Shown: positions 26,346 through 34,581, numbered from the stretch's first letter. The stretch: 64,000 bases of DNA from Alkaliphilus flagellatus (GCF_018919215.1 NZ_JAHLQK010000003.1:372001-436000); one strand, 5' to 3'. The notes: generated from the letters alone by a model not told the origin. Numbers and translations are program-made.

Positions 26346-26882
26346 TCCATCTGTAATAATAGATGCAATAACCTCTGCCATTGACATAATAAAATGAAGA
26401 CGAATATTATGAATGGTAGAAACAACATCACAGCTGGCATCCTCTACTATTCCAACAATAGAAACGTCTCCTACGGCAGGAAGTTTCTTACCTACACCTT
26501 TTCCGGGGTAAAGAGAACCTTTTCTTATTATTATATTGCCAATTTCATCTTCATTTCCTAATGAGGCATCCACAGCTACTATGAAATATCCAGGATGCCT
26601 TTTCTTTATTTCTCTTAAGCTGCTAGAAATGTTAAGTGCATGAATTGGATCTTCTATTGTACCATATATAGGAAATGATGGATTTAGCTTTTTTAAAATT
26701 GTACCTGTTAATGGGCCTAGAGCATCACCTATACAGCGATCAGTGCCGACACAAAAAATAAGTAGAGGCGCTCTAATATTATTATGCAAATATTTAGAAA
26801 GCTCCTCTATTGCTGAAGGAGCCTTATAATGACCTATGCAATTTGAAGTGTTTCTGTGATATTGACTTGTTTGTATATTCAA
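26313..26882 (-). CDS. yyaC: Sporulation protein YyaC (DUF1256)
   Basis: 189 residues of the YyaC/DUF1256 family, related in fold to the germination protease Gpr and hydrogenase maturation proteases. The signature VGTDRCIGDALGPL (about 44-57), VAVDASLG and GDVSIVGIVE are present. It is conserved in spore formers; a spore-specific peptidase function is often proposed but not settled. TTG start with GGGGGTG upstream, and that SD lies in a hairpin. The 3' end overlaps the end of the transglycosylase gene by 33 nt on the opposite strand. Confidence 0.88.
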   Translation of the reverse strand: MNIQTSQYHRNTSNCIGHYKAPSAIEELSKYLHNNIRAPLLIFCVGTDRCIGDALGPLTGTILKKLNPSFPIYGTIEDPIHALNISSSLREIKKRHPGYFIVAVDASLGNEDEIGNIIIRKGSLYPGKGVGKKLPAVGDVSIVGIVEDASCDVVSTIHNIRLHFIMSMAEVIASIITDGLVDNNFNNPF

Positions 26883-26920
26883 AAGAACACCCCCTTAAAT
26901 AATATATAGGGGATGTTCTT
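26883..26920 (-). promoter_or_regulatory. Hairpin containing the yyaC ribosome site
   Basis: On the minus strand 26920-26909 pairs with 26894-26883 over 12 bp (one G-U pair in RNA) with a 14-nt loop. The 3' arm holds GGGGGTG, the SD of yyaC, right before its TTG start. It would block initiation, or end read-through from the Spo0E-like gene upstream. Confidence 0.5.
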
Positions 26921-26979
26921 ATAATATTCCAATGATAAGAAACAAAAATTTTATAATTGTTTCCATAACATCAGACAAC

Positions 26980-27156
26980 TTACCTAGTTAAATTAGAGTA
27001 TTCAACTATTAGGTCGTCAATCTGTGTACTTAATTCGTAAATTTCATTTTTAGGTCTTTCATCATCCAAATAATTTCGGAGTTTAGTCTGCAACTGTTCT
27101 ATTAGTAGCTCAAGTTCTTGTATTCTGTCTTGTATTCTGTCTTGTATTCTGTCCAC
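26980..27156 (-). CDS. Spo0E-like phosphatase peptide
   Basis: 58 residues from the GTG at 27156, chosen because CGAGGTGA is 4-5 nt upstream; a longer ATG reading adds 21 hydrophobic residues without a site. Two-helix peptide with the Spo0E-family motif TQIDDLIVEY (SQELD/L-type consensus). Such peptides dephosphorylate Spo0A~P or Spo0A-like response regulators and so delay sporulation. The N-terminus has a triple RIQD-type repeat from a 12-bp tandem repeat. It lies upstream of yyaC on the same strand. Confidence 0.75.
   Translation of the reverse strand: MDRIQDRIQDRIQELELLIEQLQTKLRNYLDDERPKNEIYELSTQIDDLIVEYSNLTR
27118..27153 (-). repeat. Perfect 12-bp tandem repeat, three copies
   Basis: Units 27118-27129, 27130-27141 and 27142-27153 are identical and encode a DRIQ-type repeat at the start of the Spo0E-like peptide. 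Copy-number change keeps the frame. Confidence 0.9.
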
Positions 27157-27328
27157 AAAATCACCTCGTGAGTTGTCAAAGTAGTGTAATAAAAGTATTT
27201 TATAGTTTATACTATACAAATATTATATCACGACTAAAAAGTTTAATTATTAATTTATTATTACAAAATAAATCTAATGATATTTTTTGAAATATTCATA
27301 TATAATGTAAGTATGTAGGGGTGATGAA

Positions 27329-27796
27329 ATGGAGAAAATACTTGAAATTATTACTAAAGAAATAATGGTATTATTAATCGCTGCAATGCCGTTAATGGAG
27401 CTTAAAGGGGCTATTCCTATTGGTGTATCCATGGGACTCAGTCCCATACATGCTACTATCTTAGGTATTTTAGGTAGCCTAATTCCTGTTCCTTTTTTAC
27501 TTTTTTTCTTAAAGCCTATTTTTATTAGGTTAAGAAGAACAAAGTTCTTTAGAAGTTTTGTAGATAAATTAGTTAAAAGTACACTGAAAAAAAGTAAAAA
27601 AATAAAAAAATATAGTATTATTGGATTAATAATTTTTGTGGCTATACCATTACCAGGCACTGGTGTATGGACAGGTAGTTTAGCCGCAATACTGTTTAAT
27701 ATACGATTTAGGCATGCCTTTCCTGCTATTGCACTAGGCAATACTATTGCAGGTGCTATTATGTTTATACTTAGTTATATTATGGTAAATATTTAG
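27329..27796 (+). CDS. Small multidrug export family membrane protein
   Basis: 155 residues, four or five membrane segments, of the COG2426 small multidrug export family. Family features are the AMPLMELKGAIPIGVSMGLSP motif (about 19-39) and AIPLPGTGVWTGSLAA (about 109-124). Despite the name, transport function has little direct support. ATG at 27329 follows GGGGTGA. A similarly long antisense reading frame at 27274-27741 has no site and is a shadow. Confidence 0.8.
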   Translation: MEKILEIITKEIMVLLIAAMPLMELKGAIPIGVSMGLSPIHATILGILGSLIPVPFLLFFLKPIFIRLRRTKFFRSFVDKLVKSTLKKSKKIKKYSIIGLIIFVAIPLPGTGVWTGSLAAILFNIRFRHAFPAIALGNTIAGAIMFILSYIMVNI

Positions 27797-27849
27797 AAAG
27801 AAATATATGATAGAATTTTAATAAAAAGTTTCATATATGTAAAAAAATG

Positions 27850-27878
27850 TTGACATATAGGCCACCTAATGCTAATAT
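27850..27878 (+). promoter_or_regulatory. Sigma-A type promoter of the SAM riboswitch-metK unit
   Basis: TTGACA at 27850-27855 and TAATAT at 27873-27878, 17-nt spacer. About 35 nt upstream of the riboswitch. Confidence 0.75.
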
Positions 27879-27904
27879 TATTTCTAGTTACAATTAAATA
27901 AAAA

Positions 27905-28065
27905 TCTTGATGCCTTATCAAGAGCGGTGGAGGGATAGGCCCAATGAAACCCGGCAACCATAATATATTTATATGTGTGGTGCTAAATCCTACAGAATTA
28001 TAATTCTGAAAGATGAGGAAAGAGCAAAGAATATAGCCTCTTTCTGTTGAATGAGGTTTTTTTAT
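27905..28065 (+). promoter_or_regulatory. SAM-I (S-box) riboswitch with terminator, upstream of metK
   Basis: The 361-nt gap before metK holds a classic S-box: the ATCAAGAG-GGTGGAGGGA core, GAAACCCGGCAACC and GGTGCTAAATCC. P1 is 27913-27919 with 28012-28018. The terminator is 28035-28040 with 28053-28058 plus a T-run to 28063. An antiterminator 28018-28024 with 28038-28044 competes for the same left arm, so SAM binding should favour termination and repress metK. The rest of the gap before the promoter shows only AT-rich sequence. Confidence 0.95.
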
Positions 28066-28157
28066 TTTTTAATTTCACCATCTAAGGTATCAAAATGCAA
28101 TTTTTATTGCTTAAGTGGGAAATAATAAAATGAAGAAGAACTAAGGAGGTTTTTTTA

Positions 28158-29345
28158 GTGATAAAAAGATTATTTACTTCAGAGTCAGTAACTGAAGGAC
28201 ATCCAGATAAAATATGCGACCAAATTTCCGATTCTATATTAGATGCTATTTTAGAAAAAGATCCATCAGCTAGAGTTGCTTGCGAAACAAGTGTTTCTAC
28301 AGGACTTGTACTAGTTGCCGGTGAAATATCAACAGATTGCTATGTGGATATTCCTAAAATAGTTAGAAAGACAATAGAAGAGATAGGCTACACTAGGGCA
28401 AAATATGGTTTTGACTCTGACACATGCGCAGTATTAACTGCAATAGATGAGCAATCTCCAGATATTGCAATGGGAGTTAATGAAGCATTTGAAAATAAAA
28501 AAGGTGCACAAAAGGATGAGCTAGAATCTATAGGAGCAGGAGATCAAGGTATTATGTTTGGCTTTGCTTGCAACGAAACACCAGAGCTTATGCCACTACC
28601 TATTTCATTAGCACACAAACTAGCTAAAAGATTATCTGATGTAAGAAGAAATGGTACACTAGACTATTTAAGACCAGATGGAAAAACTCAAGTAACTGTT
28701 GAGTATGATGGAGACAAGCCTGTTAGAATCGATACAATAGTTATTTCTACACAGCACAGTCCTGATGTAGATGGTAAAACTATTGAAAAAGATATGATTG
28801 AGCATGTTATCAACAAAATTGTTCCAGAAGAATTATTAGATGCAAATACAAGATATTTCATTAATCCAACTGGTCGTTTTGTTATCGGAGGACCACAAGG
28901 AGATGCTGGTTTAACAGGAAGAAAAATAATTGTTGATACATACGGAGGATATGCTCGTCATGGTGGAGGAGCTTTTTCTGGAAAAGACGCAACAAAGGTA
29001 GACCGTTCTGCTGCATATGCTGCTAGATATGTTGCTAAAAATATAGTAGCTGCAGGCTTAGCAGACAAATGTGAAATCGAATTAGCCTATGCTATTGGGG
29101 TTGCAGAACCAGTATCTATACTAGTTGAAACATTTGGCACTGGTAAAGTAGACGAGTTAAAATTAACAGAACTTGTTAAAAAGCACTTTGATTTAAGACC
29201 AGCGGCTATTATTAGAGATTTAGAACTAAGAAAGCCTGGTTATAGAAAAGTTGCTGCTTATGGACACTTTGGAAGAACAGATCTAGACCTTACATGGGAA
29301 AGAACAGATAAGGCGGATATATTAAGAAAAGAAGCAGGACTATAA
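28158..29345 (+). CDS. metK: S-adenosylmethionine synthetase
   Basis: 395 residues. It makes SAM from methionine and ATP in the cytoplasm. Visible motifs are [16 protein letters not shown] (9-24), [12 protein letters not shown], and [19 protein letters not shown], the last being the P-loop-like site. Length matches the family. GTG start 8 nt after AAGGAGG. Placed behind a SAM-I riboswitch, so feedback-controlled by its own product. A strong terminator follows, separating it from the sigma-like gene. Confidence 0.97.
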   Translation: MIKRLFTSESVTEGHPDKICDQISDSILDAILEKDPSARVACETSVSTGLVLVAGEISTDCYVDIPKIVRKTIEEIGYTRAKYGFDSDTCAVLTAIDEQSPDIAMGVNEAFENKKGAQKDELESIGAGDQGIMFGFACNETPELMPLPISLAHKLAKRLSDVRRNGTLDYLRPDGKTQVTVEYDGDKPVRIDTIVISTQHSPDVDGKTIEKDMIEHVINKIVPEELLDANTRYFINPTGRFVIGGPQGDAGLTGRKIIVDTYGGYARHGGGAFSGKDATKVDRSAAYAARYVAKNIVAAGLADKCEIELAYAIGVAEPVSILVETFGTGKVDELKLTELVKKHFDLRPAAIIRDLELRKPGYRKVAAYGHFGRTDLDLTWERTDKADILRKEAGL

Positions 29346-29411
29346 GATAAATTAGATCTATTCTCGAAAAAACTGATAGTAATATAAGGAATAGATAAAT
29401 AAAAGGCAAAT

Positions 29412-29455
29412 AAAAAAAGGACAAAGAGGATGATTCCACTTTGTCCTTTTTTTAT
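29412..29455 (+). terminator. Rho-independent terminator of metK
   Basis: 15-bp perfect stem, 29412-29426 with 29439-29453, 12-nt loop, seven T residues. Reverse-strand symmetry is also good. Confidence 0.9.
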
Positions 29456-29490
29456 TTACTTATGTACAATCATCTTAACCGGTAATATTC

Positions 29491-29515
29491 GAAGGGGCCC
29501 CTTCCAAAAGGAAGG
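29491..29515 (+). promoter_or_regulatory. Alternative hairpins over the ribosome site of the sigma-like gene
   Basis: CCTTCC (29500-29505), loop AAAA, GGAAGG (29510-29515) hides the SD GGAAGG, 6 nt before the TTG start. The same pyrimidine tract can instead pair upstream in the palindrome GAAGGGGCCCCTTC (29491-29504), which frees the SD. The two folds exclude each other. Confidence 0.5.
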
Positions 29516-29521
29516 ATAACT

Positions 29522-30082
29522 TTGTACATTGAATTTGATAAAAAAGTAGGAGCTGCTCTAAAAGGAGACAGTATAGCAAAAGAATGGATTATTGATAGAC
29601 TTAAACCATTAGTAGTTTCATATAGTAAAAAATATGGTGGACAAACTGGATGGGACGAGGAGCTTTATCAGGAAGGGGCATGGCAAATATTAGAGGCTTT
29701 AAATGTCTTTGATATTAGTAAGGGAGTTCCATTCCTAGGCTTTGTTACAATCAGACTAAAGCATCATTATCAAAATAGACGTAGAAAGGAAAAAATAACT
29801 ATTTCTTTAGATCAGTTTGTTGGTGAAGATGAGGGGACATCTCTACTAGATTTATTAGTAGATGAAAAGGTTTCTATAGAGTCAGATTATTTAAAAGAAG
29901 AAGAGTACAAAGCTTTAATAAGAGCCATTAATAAGCTGGATGCAAAAGAGCGAGGGATTATAGAAGACTATTATTTAAAAGGCTATATGCTGAAGGATAT
30001 AGCAGAAGCAAGAAAGGTTCATTATGTTACAGTTGCAAAGGATAAAGCAAAGGCATTAGAAAAGTTAAAAAATATTTTATAA
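29522..30082 (+). CDS. Sigma-70 family RNA polymerase sigma-like factor
   Basis: 186 residues. A region 2-like part (about 20-100: DEELYQEGAWQILEALNVFD, FVTIRLKHHYQNRRR) and region 4-like HTH at the C-terminus (about 130-184: IIEDYYLKGYMLKDIAEARKVHYVTVAKDKAKALEKL). It is ECF-size, without region 1 or 3. TTG start at 29522 after AAGGAAGG, with the SD inside a hairpin. It precedes DUF1659, DUF2922 and YvrJ genes, an arrangement recalling the B. subtilis sigO-rsoA/yvrJ region. No anti-sigma gene is recognisable, so the small neighbours may have that role. Regulon unknown. Confidence 0.8.
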   Translation: MYIEFDKKVGAALKGDSIAKEWIIDRLKPLVVSYSKKYGGQTGWDEELYQEGAWQILEALNVFDISKGVPFLGFVTIRLKHHYQNRRRKEKITISLDQFVGEDEGTSLLDLLVDEKVSIESDYLKEEEYKALIRAINKLDAKERGIIEDYYLKGYMLKDIAEARKVHYVTVAKDKAKALEKLKNIL

Positions 30083-30098
30083 AGGTAGGCTAACATTT

Positions 30099-30134
30099 CC
30101 TTTCTCAAAACATGTAATAGGTGTAAGAGAAAGG
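30099..30134 (+). promoter_or_regulatory. Hairpin covering the ribosome site of the DUF1659 gene
   Basis: CCTTTCTC (30099-30106) is perfectly complementary to GAGAAAGG (30127-30134), and the stem can extend through TTT with AGG by wobble pairs, so AAAGGAGG is enclosed. Start ATG at 30145. Confidence 0.5.
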
Positions 30135-30144
30135 AGGTGAAAAG

Positions 30145-30366
30145 ATGCCAGTAAATATAATTAACCAAAGCTCAAGAATTAGACTTCGTTTTATTGATGG
30201 TGTAGACGGAGAAGGAAAAGAAAAGCTAGTAAGTAAAACCTACAGTAATGTTAAAGGAGATGCAGATGATAGCGATATTTATGCAGTAGCTGTAGATATG
30301 GCTAGACTTCAAACAAAGTCATTAAAAACAGTAGTTAGAACGGATGAAAAAGAATTGGTTGAATAA
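30145..30366 (+). CDS. DUF1659 family protein
   Basis: 73 residues with the DUF1659 pattern: FIDGVDGEGKEKLVSKTYSN and DDSDIYAVAVDMARLQT. Soluble, no signal peptide, probably a small beta-alpha protein. AAAGGAGGTG site before ATG. Second gene of the sigma-like cassette; the family occurs mostly in Firmicutes with DUF2922 and YvrJ genes. Function is unknown to me; a partner of the sigma-like factor is a guess from position. Confidence 0.8.
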   Translation: MPVNIINQSSRIRLRFIDGVDGEGKEKLVSKTYSNVKGDADDSDIYAVAVDMARLQTKSLKTVVRTDEKELVE

Positions 30367-30415
30367 TTGCAGGTAAAGGTAATCTGTTTTTAGATTTCAA
30401 ACAGTTCTAATATAG

Positions 30416-30445
30416 GAAAGGGCTACCCTTTCGAAAGAGGAGGTG
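30416..30445 (+). promoter_or_regulatory. Alternative hairpins near the ribosome site of the DUF2922 gene
   Basis: GAAAGGG (30416-30422) pairs with CCCTTTC (30426-30432) across a CTA loop. The same CCCTTTC tract can instead pair with the following GAAAGAGG, the first part of the SD region. The arrangement repeats that at the sigma-like gene. Confidence 0.45.
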
Positions 30446-30450
30446 AAAAA

Positions 30451-30666
30451 ATGCGAGTATTAGAATTAAGCTTTAAAAAGGAAGACGGTAAAGGAGCTAA
30501 AATAGTTGTAGCTAATGCTAGAGAAGACATAACATCTGAAGAAGTGAAAACAGTAATGGAAGGTATTATTAGCAAAAACATATTTGCTCCAAGTGGCATG
30601 AATCTTGCACAGGTAGAAGGTGCTAAGGTAATAATCACTCAGGAGCAAGATCTGAACCTTGCATAA
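30451..30666 (+). CDS. DUF2922 family protein
   Basis: 71 residues fitting DUF2922: MRVLELSFKKEDGKGAKIV start, ITSEEVKTVMEGIISKNIF centre, GAKVIITQEQDL end. Soluble. GAGGAGGTG precedes the ATG. Third gene of the cassette. Function unknown. Confidence 0.8.
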   Translation: MRVLELSFKKEDGKGAKIVVANAREDITSEEVKTVMEGIISKNIFAPSGMNLAQVEGAKVIITQEQDLNLA

Positions 30667-30671
30667 ATATA

Positions 30672-30702
30672 GGAATAGCCGGGGGAGAACCTCGGCTGTT
30701 CT
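30672..30702 (+). other. GC-rich hairpin between the DUF2922 and yvrJ genes
   Basis: Stem of up to 13 pairs with wobbles (30672-30684 with 30690-30702), loop GAGAA. The core AGCCGGGG/CCTCGGCT is unusually GC-rich for the region. No T-run, so possibly a processing or stability element, or a weak terminator. Confidence 0.55.
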
Positions 30703-30776
30703 CATCTAATAGTTAGTAAAATAAATATAAATACACGCCCATAGGGCTTCAAATATGAATATATGGAGGTTAAAAA

Positions 30777-30941
30777 ATGAATGATATATTTGGCCAGGTT
30801 GCGAACCTAGGATTCCCAATAGTTATTTCTATTTACTTACTAATTAGGCTAGAAGGGAAAGTCGAAAGCTTAACTATTAGTATAAATGAACTAGCAAAAT
30901 CAATCGATCTATTAACAGTCAAAACTCCCAAAGGAATATGA
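30777..30941 (+). CDS. yvrJ: YvrJ family small membrane protein
   Basis: 54 residues. One N-terminal membrane helix (GFPIVISIYLLIRLEGK, about 12-28) followed by a charged amphipathic tail, as in YvrJ. GGAGG is 6-9 nt before the ATG. Last gene of the sigma-like cassette; in B. subtilis yvrJ lies with the sigO/rsoA genes. Molecular function unknown. A small membrane-anchored phage-holin-like look is a family resemblance only. Confidence 0.85.
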   Translation: MNDIFGQVANLGFPIVISIYLLIRLEGKVESLTISINELAKSIDLLTVKTPKGI

Positions 30942-30958
30942 TATAATAAAGAAAACTT

Positions 30959-30990
30959 GATTCAGATGGAGATTTAACTCCATCTGAATC
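30959..30990 (+). terminator. 13-bp perfect hairpin after yvrJ
   Basis: Arms 30959-30971 and 30978-30990 with a 6-nt loop. No T-run follows, but it is the likely 3' end of the cassette transcript. Confidence 0.55.
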
Positions 30991-31025
30991 ATAGTCGTAC
31001 TTATTTCGAGGATGTATTGCTTGAT

Positions 31026-31047
31026 CTCCCGCCTATGAAAGCGAGAG
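31026..31047 (+). other. Second hairpin upstream of recD2, possible structured leader
   Basis: CTCCCGC (31026-31032) pairs with GCGAGAG (31041-31047) with one C-A mismatch and an 8-nt loop. It lies in a GC-richer stretch (31005-31070) than its surroundings, 33 nt before the recD2 start. I do not recognise the RNA family. Confidence 0.35.
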
Positions 31048-31079
31048 TCTTAGCAGTGCACCGAATATAGGAGAGAGAT

Positions 31080-33329
31080 TTGAGTAGCTGGGAGGAAAGT
31101 ATAGTGGTCGAATTAGAAGGTAGATTAGTAGAGATTATATTTCAAAACGAGGCTAATGGGTACTTAGTAGGTATATTAGACTGCGAAGAGGAAGAAGTAA
31201 CAATAGTCGGCTGCTTACCTGCTCTAAAAGAAGGTGAGGTAATTGCAGTAAAAGGTAAATGGATAGTTCATCCGACCTACGGCAGACAAATGGATGTTAA
31301 AGAATATCGTCATGTGCAGCCTTCAACAAAGGAAGGGATATTAAACTATCTATCCTCTGGAGTTATAAAAGGTATAGGCAAAAAAATGGCAGAACGTATA
31401 ATAGACCATTTTGGAACCGATGCCTTGGAGGTTATACAATATGCTCCACAAAGACTAACGGAGGTCTCTGGAATTGGAGAAGCTAAGGCGCAAACAATAG
31501 CCGAAGCATTTGAAGAACAAAGAGAGCTAAGAGAAATTATACTTTTCCTTTCCCAGTACGGAATTAGTCCAAGTTTCGCAATTAGAATATATAAAAAATA
31601 TAAAGAGATGACCATAGCCTATATACAGGAGAACCCCTATCGTCTAGCAGATGAAATTATAGGCATAGGATTTAAAAAAGCAGACCTTATCGCACGAGCT
31701 ATGGGAATTTCTCCTAATTCCAAATATCGTATACATTCTGGAATTAGATATACAATTAATACATTCCATACCGAAGGGCATACTTACGCACCTAGTGACT
31801 TTTTAATAGATAGAGCAAGGGAGTTATTAGGAGTAGAAGAAGATGAAGTGGTAGAAGGAATACAGGAGATGGCCCTCAAACAAAAGATACAGCTAGAGCG
31901 GCAAGATGAAGAAATAATAGTATACTCTATGCCATATTTCTATGCAGAAACTAATACATGTAATAAGCTTATAGAGCTTTCTCAGATAACATTGGATACA
32001 CTGGAAATTGATGTAGACGAAGAAATAAGCAATATAGAAAAAGAAGATGGAATATACCTTGCAGAAAATCAAAAAGAAGCTATAAGGCAGGCTATAACTA
32101 ATGGAATTTTAGTGATTACAGGTGGACCCGGTACAGGTAAGACGACCACTATCAATACATTAATTAAGGTTTTTGAAAAGCTTAAAAAGAAAATAGTACT
32201 TGCTGCTCCTACTGGTAGAGCATCCAAACGTATGACAGAGGCAACGGGTAAGGAAGCTAAAACTATACATAGACTACTTGAAATGGGTTATAGCGATGAG
32301 GGTGAAGCCATGCTATTCCAAAGAAACGAAGATAATCCATTGGTTGGAGATGTAATAATTATAGATGAAGTGTCCATGGTAGATATTATGCTAATGAATA
32401 GCCTTTTAAAGGCTATTTCACGTGGAACAAGATTAATTTTTGTTGGAGATGTTGATCAGCTGCCTTCTGTTGGGGCTGGTAATGTACTAAGAGATATCAT
32501 AGATAGTCAAGTAATAAAGGTAGTCCGTTTAAATGAGATTTTTAGACAGGCTGGAGAAAGCATGATCGTTGTAAATGCCCATAAAATTAATCAAGGAGAT
32601 TATCCTATATTAAATCATAAGGACAAGGATTTTTACTTTATGAATCGAAGTAAGAATGATGATATTTTAAATACTATAATAGGTCTTGTTAAGGAAAGAC
32701 TCCCAAAACATTACAAGTTTGACCCTATAAGAGATATTCAGGTGCTTACCCCTATGAAAAAAGGTGATGTAGGTACATTAAATTTAAATAAGGAACTACA
32801 AAATTATTTGAATCCACCCGATAAATATAAGAGAGAGAAAGAATTAAGAGAAAAAGTTTTCCGTGTAGGGGATAAGGTTATGCAAATTAAAAATAACTAT
32901 ACTCTAAAGTGGACAAGTCTTGATCTAGACGCAGAGGAGAAACAGGGTGAAGGAATATTCAATGGAGATATTGGCTACGTACAGTATATAAATACAGAGG
33001 AGCAAGAACTAACGGTTTTCTTTGATGATAATAGAAGTGTAGTATATAGTTTTACACAGCTAGATGAGCTAGAACTTGCCTACTCAATTACTATACACAA
33101 AAGCCAAGGAAGTGAGTTTCCAGTTGTAGTTATGCCTGTTACATGGGGACCGCCTATGCTACTTACACGTAACCTTTTATACACTGCAATAACTAGAGCC
33201 AAGTCACTTGTAGTTTTAGTAGGCACAGAGAATTATTTAAGACGTATGGTAGATAATAATAAAATTGTTGAAAGATATTCAGGATTGGGAATTAGACTAA
33301 AAAAGTTCTTTGACTTCCAAAATTCTTAA
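31080..33329 (+). CDS. recD2: RecD2-type SF1B DNA helicase
   Basis: 749 residues. The N-terminal OB-like and helix-hairpin-helix part (1-330) is the RecD2 extension absent from RecBCD RecD. Walker A GGPGTGKTT is at 348-356, followed by AAPTGRASKRM, IIDEVSMVD (Walker B), GDVDQLPSVGAG and the late motif TIHKSQGSEFP. A 5'-3' helicase acting in DNA repair and mismatch tolerance independent of RecBC. TTG start after ATAGGAG. The first gene after the sigma-like cassette. Followed by comF at 17 nt. Confidence 0.92.
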   Translation: MSSWEESIVVELEGRLVEIIFQNEANGYLVGILDCEEEEVTIVGCLPALKEGEVIAVKGKWIVHPTYGRQMDVKEYRHVQPSTKEGILNYLSSGVIKGIGKKMAERIIDHFGTDALEVIQYAPQRLTEVSGIGEAKAQTIAEAFEEQRELREIILFLSQYGISPSFAIRIYKKYKEMTIAYIQENPYRLADEIIGIGFKKADLIARAMGISPNSKYRIHSGIRYTINTFHTEGHTYAPSDFLIDRARELLGVEEDEVVEGIQEMALKQKIQLERQDEEIIVYSMPYFYAETNTCNKLIELSQITLDTLEIDVDEEISNIEKEDGIYLAENQKEAIRQAITNGILVITGGPGTGKTTTINTLIKVFEKLKKKIVLAAPTGRASKRMTEATGKEAKTIHRLLEMGYSDEGEAMLFQRNEDNPLVGDVIIIDEVSMVDIMLMNSLLKAISRGTRLIFVGDVDQLPSVGAGNVLRDIIDSQVIKVVRLNEIFRQAGESMIVVNAHKINQGDYPILNHKDKDFYFMNRSKNDDILNTIIGLVKERLPKHYKFDPIRDIQVLTPMKKGDVGTLNLNKELQNYLNPPDKYKREKELREKVFRVGDKVMQIKNNYTLKWTSLDLDAEEKQGEGIFNGDIGYVQYINTEEQELTVFFDDNRSVVYSFTQLDELELAYSITIHKSQGSEFPVVVMPVTWGPPMLLTRNLLYTAITRAKSLVVLVGTENYLRRMVDNNKIVERYSGLGIRLKKFFDFQNS

Positions 33330-33346
33330 ATGGAGTGGAATTTAAT

Positions 33347-34081
33347 ATGAAAATTCTACAGGTGGTAGAAGAATATGTAGATGCATTGTTAGAGCTAATA
33401 TATCCATCTAAAGCGATTTGCTATATGTGCAATAACTCTATTGAAAAGGAAGCAAAATATAGTTTATGTTTGAATTGCTATAATGCCATACCTTTTATTC
33501 CAGATCACTACTGCATTAAATGTGGAATACCCCTAAGAATGATAGAAGATGGTCCAAATTGTGAAGAATGTAAGGGCAGTCATCATTATTTCCATAGAGC
33601 CATATCAGTAGTTAAATACGAGGAAGATATAAAAAAGCTAATATACAGATTTAAATATTCTAGCCAAACATACTTGGCAAGACTTATGGGATCTATGATG
33701 GCACATAAGTTAAATCAGGAAGGTACAGCGATAGATTTAATTTTGCCAGTACCATTATATAAAGGCAAGGAAAGGGAGAGAGGTTTTAACCAGGCCACCC
33801 TTTTATGTAAATATATCGCTAAAGAAACGAATATTCCAATAAATATAGATGTACTTATTAGAGTTAAAAATACTAAAGTAATGCATAACTTATCTAAAAA
33901 AGAGCGACAGGAAAATGTAAATGATGCTTTTAAAGTACTAGATGAAGGGGTAATAATGAATAAAAACATATTGCTAGTGGATGATATTTTTACTACAGGG
34001 GCCACAGTGAATGTTTGTAGTAGATTATTAACCACACATGGAGCAAAATCTGTAACGGTACTTACTTTTGCTAGAGATTAA
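33347..34081 (+). CDS. ComF family phosphoribosyltransferase-like protein
   Basis: 244 residues from the ATG at 33347 (GGAG about 11 nt ahead). N-terminal four-Cys zinc motif (CYMCNN, CLNC, CIKCG, CEEC) and a C-terminal phosphoribosyltransferase domain with the PRPP loop VDDIFTTGATV. ComF proteins help DNA uptake or natural transformation, possibly by binding the DNA-translocation helicase. It lies directly before the flagellar run in many Bacilli and Clostridia (comF-yvyF-flgM order), as here. Confidence 0.88.
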   Translation: MKILQVVEEYVDALLELIYPSKAICYMCNNSIEKEAKYSLCLNCYNAIPFIPDHYCIKCGIPLRMIEDGPNCEECKGSHHYFHRAISVVKYEEDIKKLIYRFKYSSQTYLARLMGSMMAHKLNQEGTAIDLILPVPLYKGKERERGFNQATLLCKYIAKETNIPINIDVLIRVKNTKVMHNLSKKERQENVNDAFKVLDEGVIMNKNILLVDDIFTTGATVNVCSRLLTTHGAKSVTVLTFARD

Positions 34082-34150
34082 AAAATTTGTGTAATTAAGA
34101 TTCTACAATCTTTAAATTATAAGTTTTAATAAAGGTGGAGGAGGGGTTTT

Positions 34151-34570
34151 ATGGACTTAAGAAATTGTAAAAAATGTGGTAGAGTATTTGCATATATAGC
34201 AAGTGAGGTATGTTCACGATGTGCCAATAGTGATGAAGATGATTTCAAAAAAGTAAAAGAGTATTTATATGACAATCCAGGCGCAACTATAGTTGAAGTA
34301 TCAGAAGAAACGGGCGTAGATGAAAAGAAAATTCTGAGGTATTTGAGAGAAAGTAGAATTGAAATTAGAGAAGAAGATAATCTCTTATTAGATTGTGAAC
34401 GGTGTGGAGCACCAATACGTTCAGGTAGATTTTGCGACCCATGTATAATTAGTATGAAGAAAGAGTTTACTGCTGTATTAAAACCTAAAGCAGAACAACC
34501 AAAGATAAGGGACCTAGGTAAACAGGATACGAAAATGTATACAGCAGAAATCAGGAAAAAATTTAAATAA
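34151..34570 (+). CDS. yvyF: Flagellar operon protein YvyF (TIGR03826)
   Basis: 139 residues: a four-Cys zinc ribbon (CKKCGRVF, CSRC) at the N-terminus, an HTH-like middle (PGATIVEVSEETGVDEKKILRYLRE), and a second ribbon (CERCGAP, CDPC). Known as the first gene of the flgM-flgK-flgL run in Gram-positives and thought to modulate late flagellar gene expression. GGAGG before ATG. Confidence 0.88.
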   Translation: MDLRNCKKCGRVFAYIASEVCSRCANSDEDDFKKVKEYLYDNPGATIVEVSEETGVDEKKILRYLRESRIEIREEDNLLLDCERCGAPIRSGRFCDPCIISMKKEFTAVLKPKAEQPKIRDLGKQDTKMYTAEIRKKFK

Positions 34571-34581
34571 ATTAAATAAAC

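Noticed and set aside
27274-27741. 155-codon antisense frame over the small export gene
   Set aside because: Same length as the sense gene but without ribosome site, and its residues mirror the sense hydrophobic segments; shadow frame.
27797-27849. Weak ATATATG/CATATAT inverted repeat after the export gene
   Set aside because: AT-only symmetry with long spacing; could be chance.
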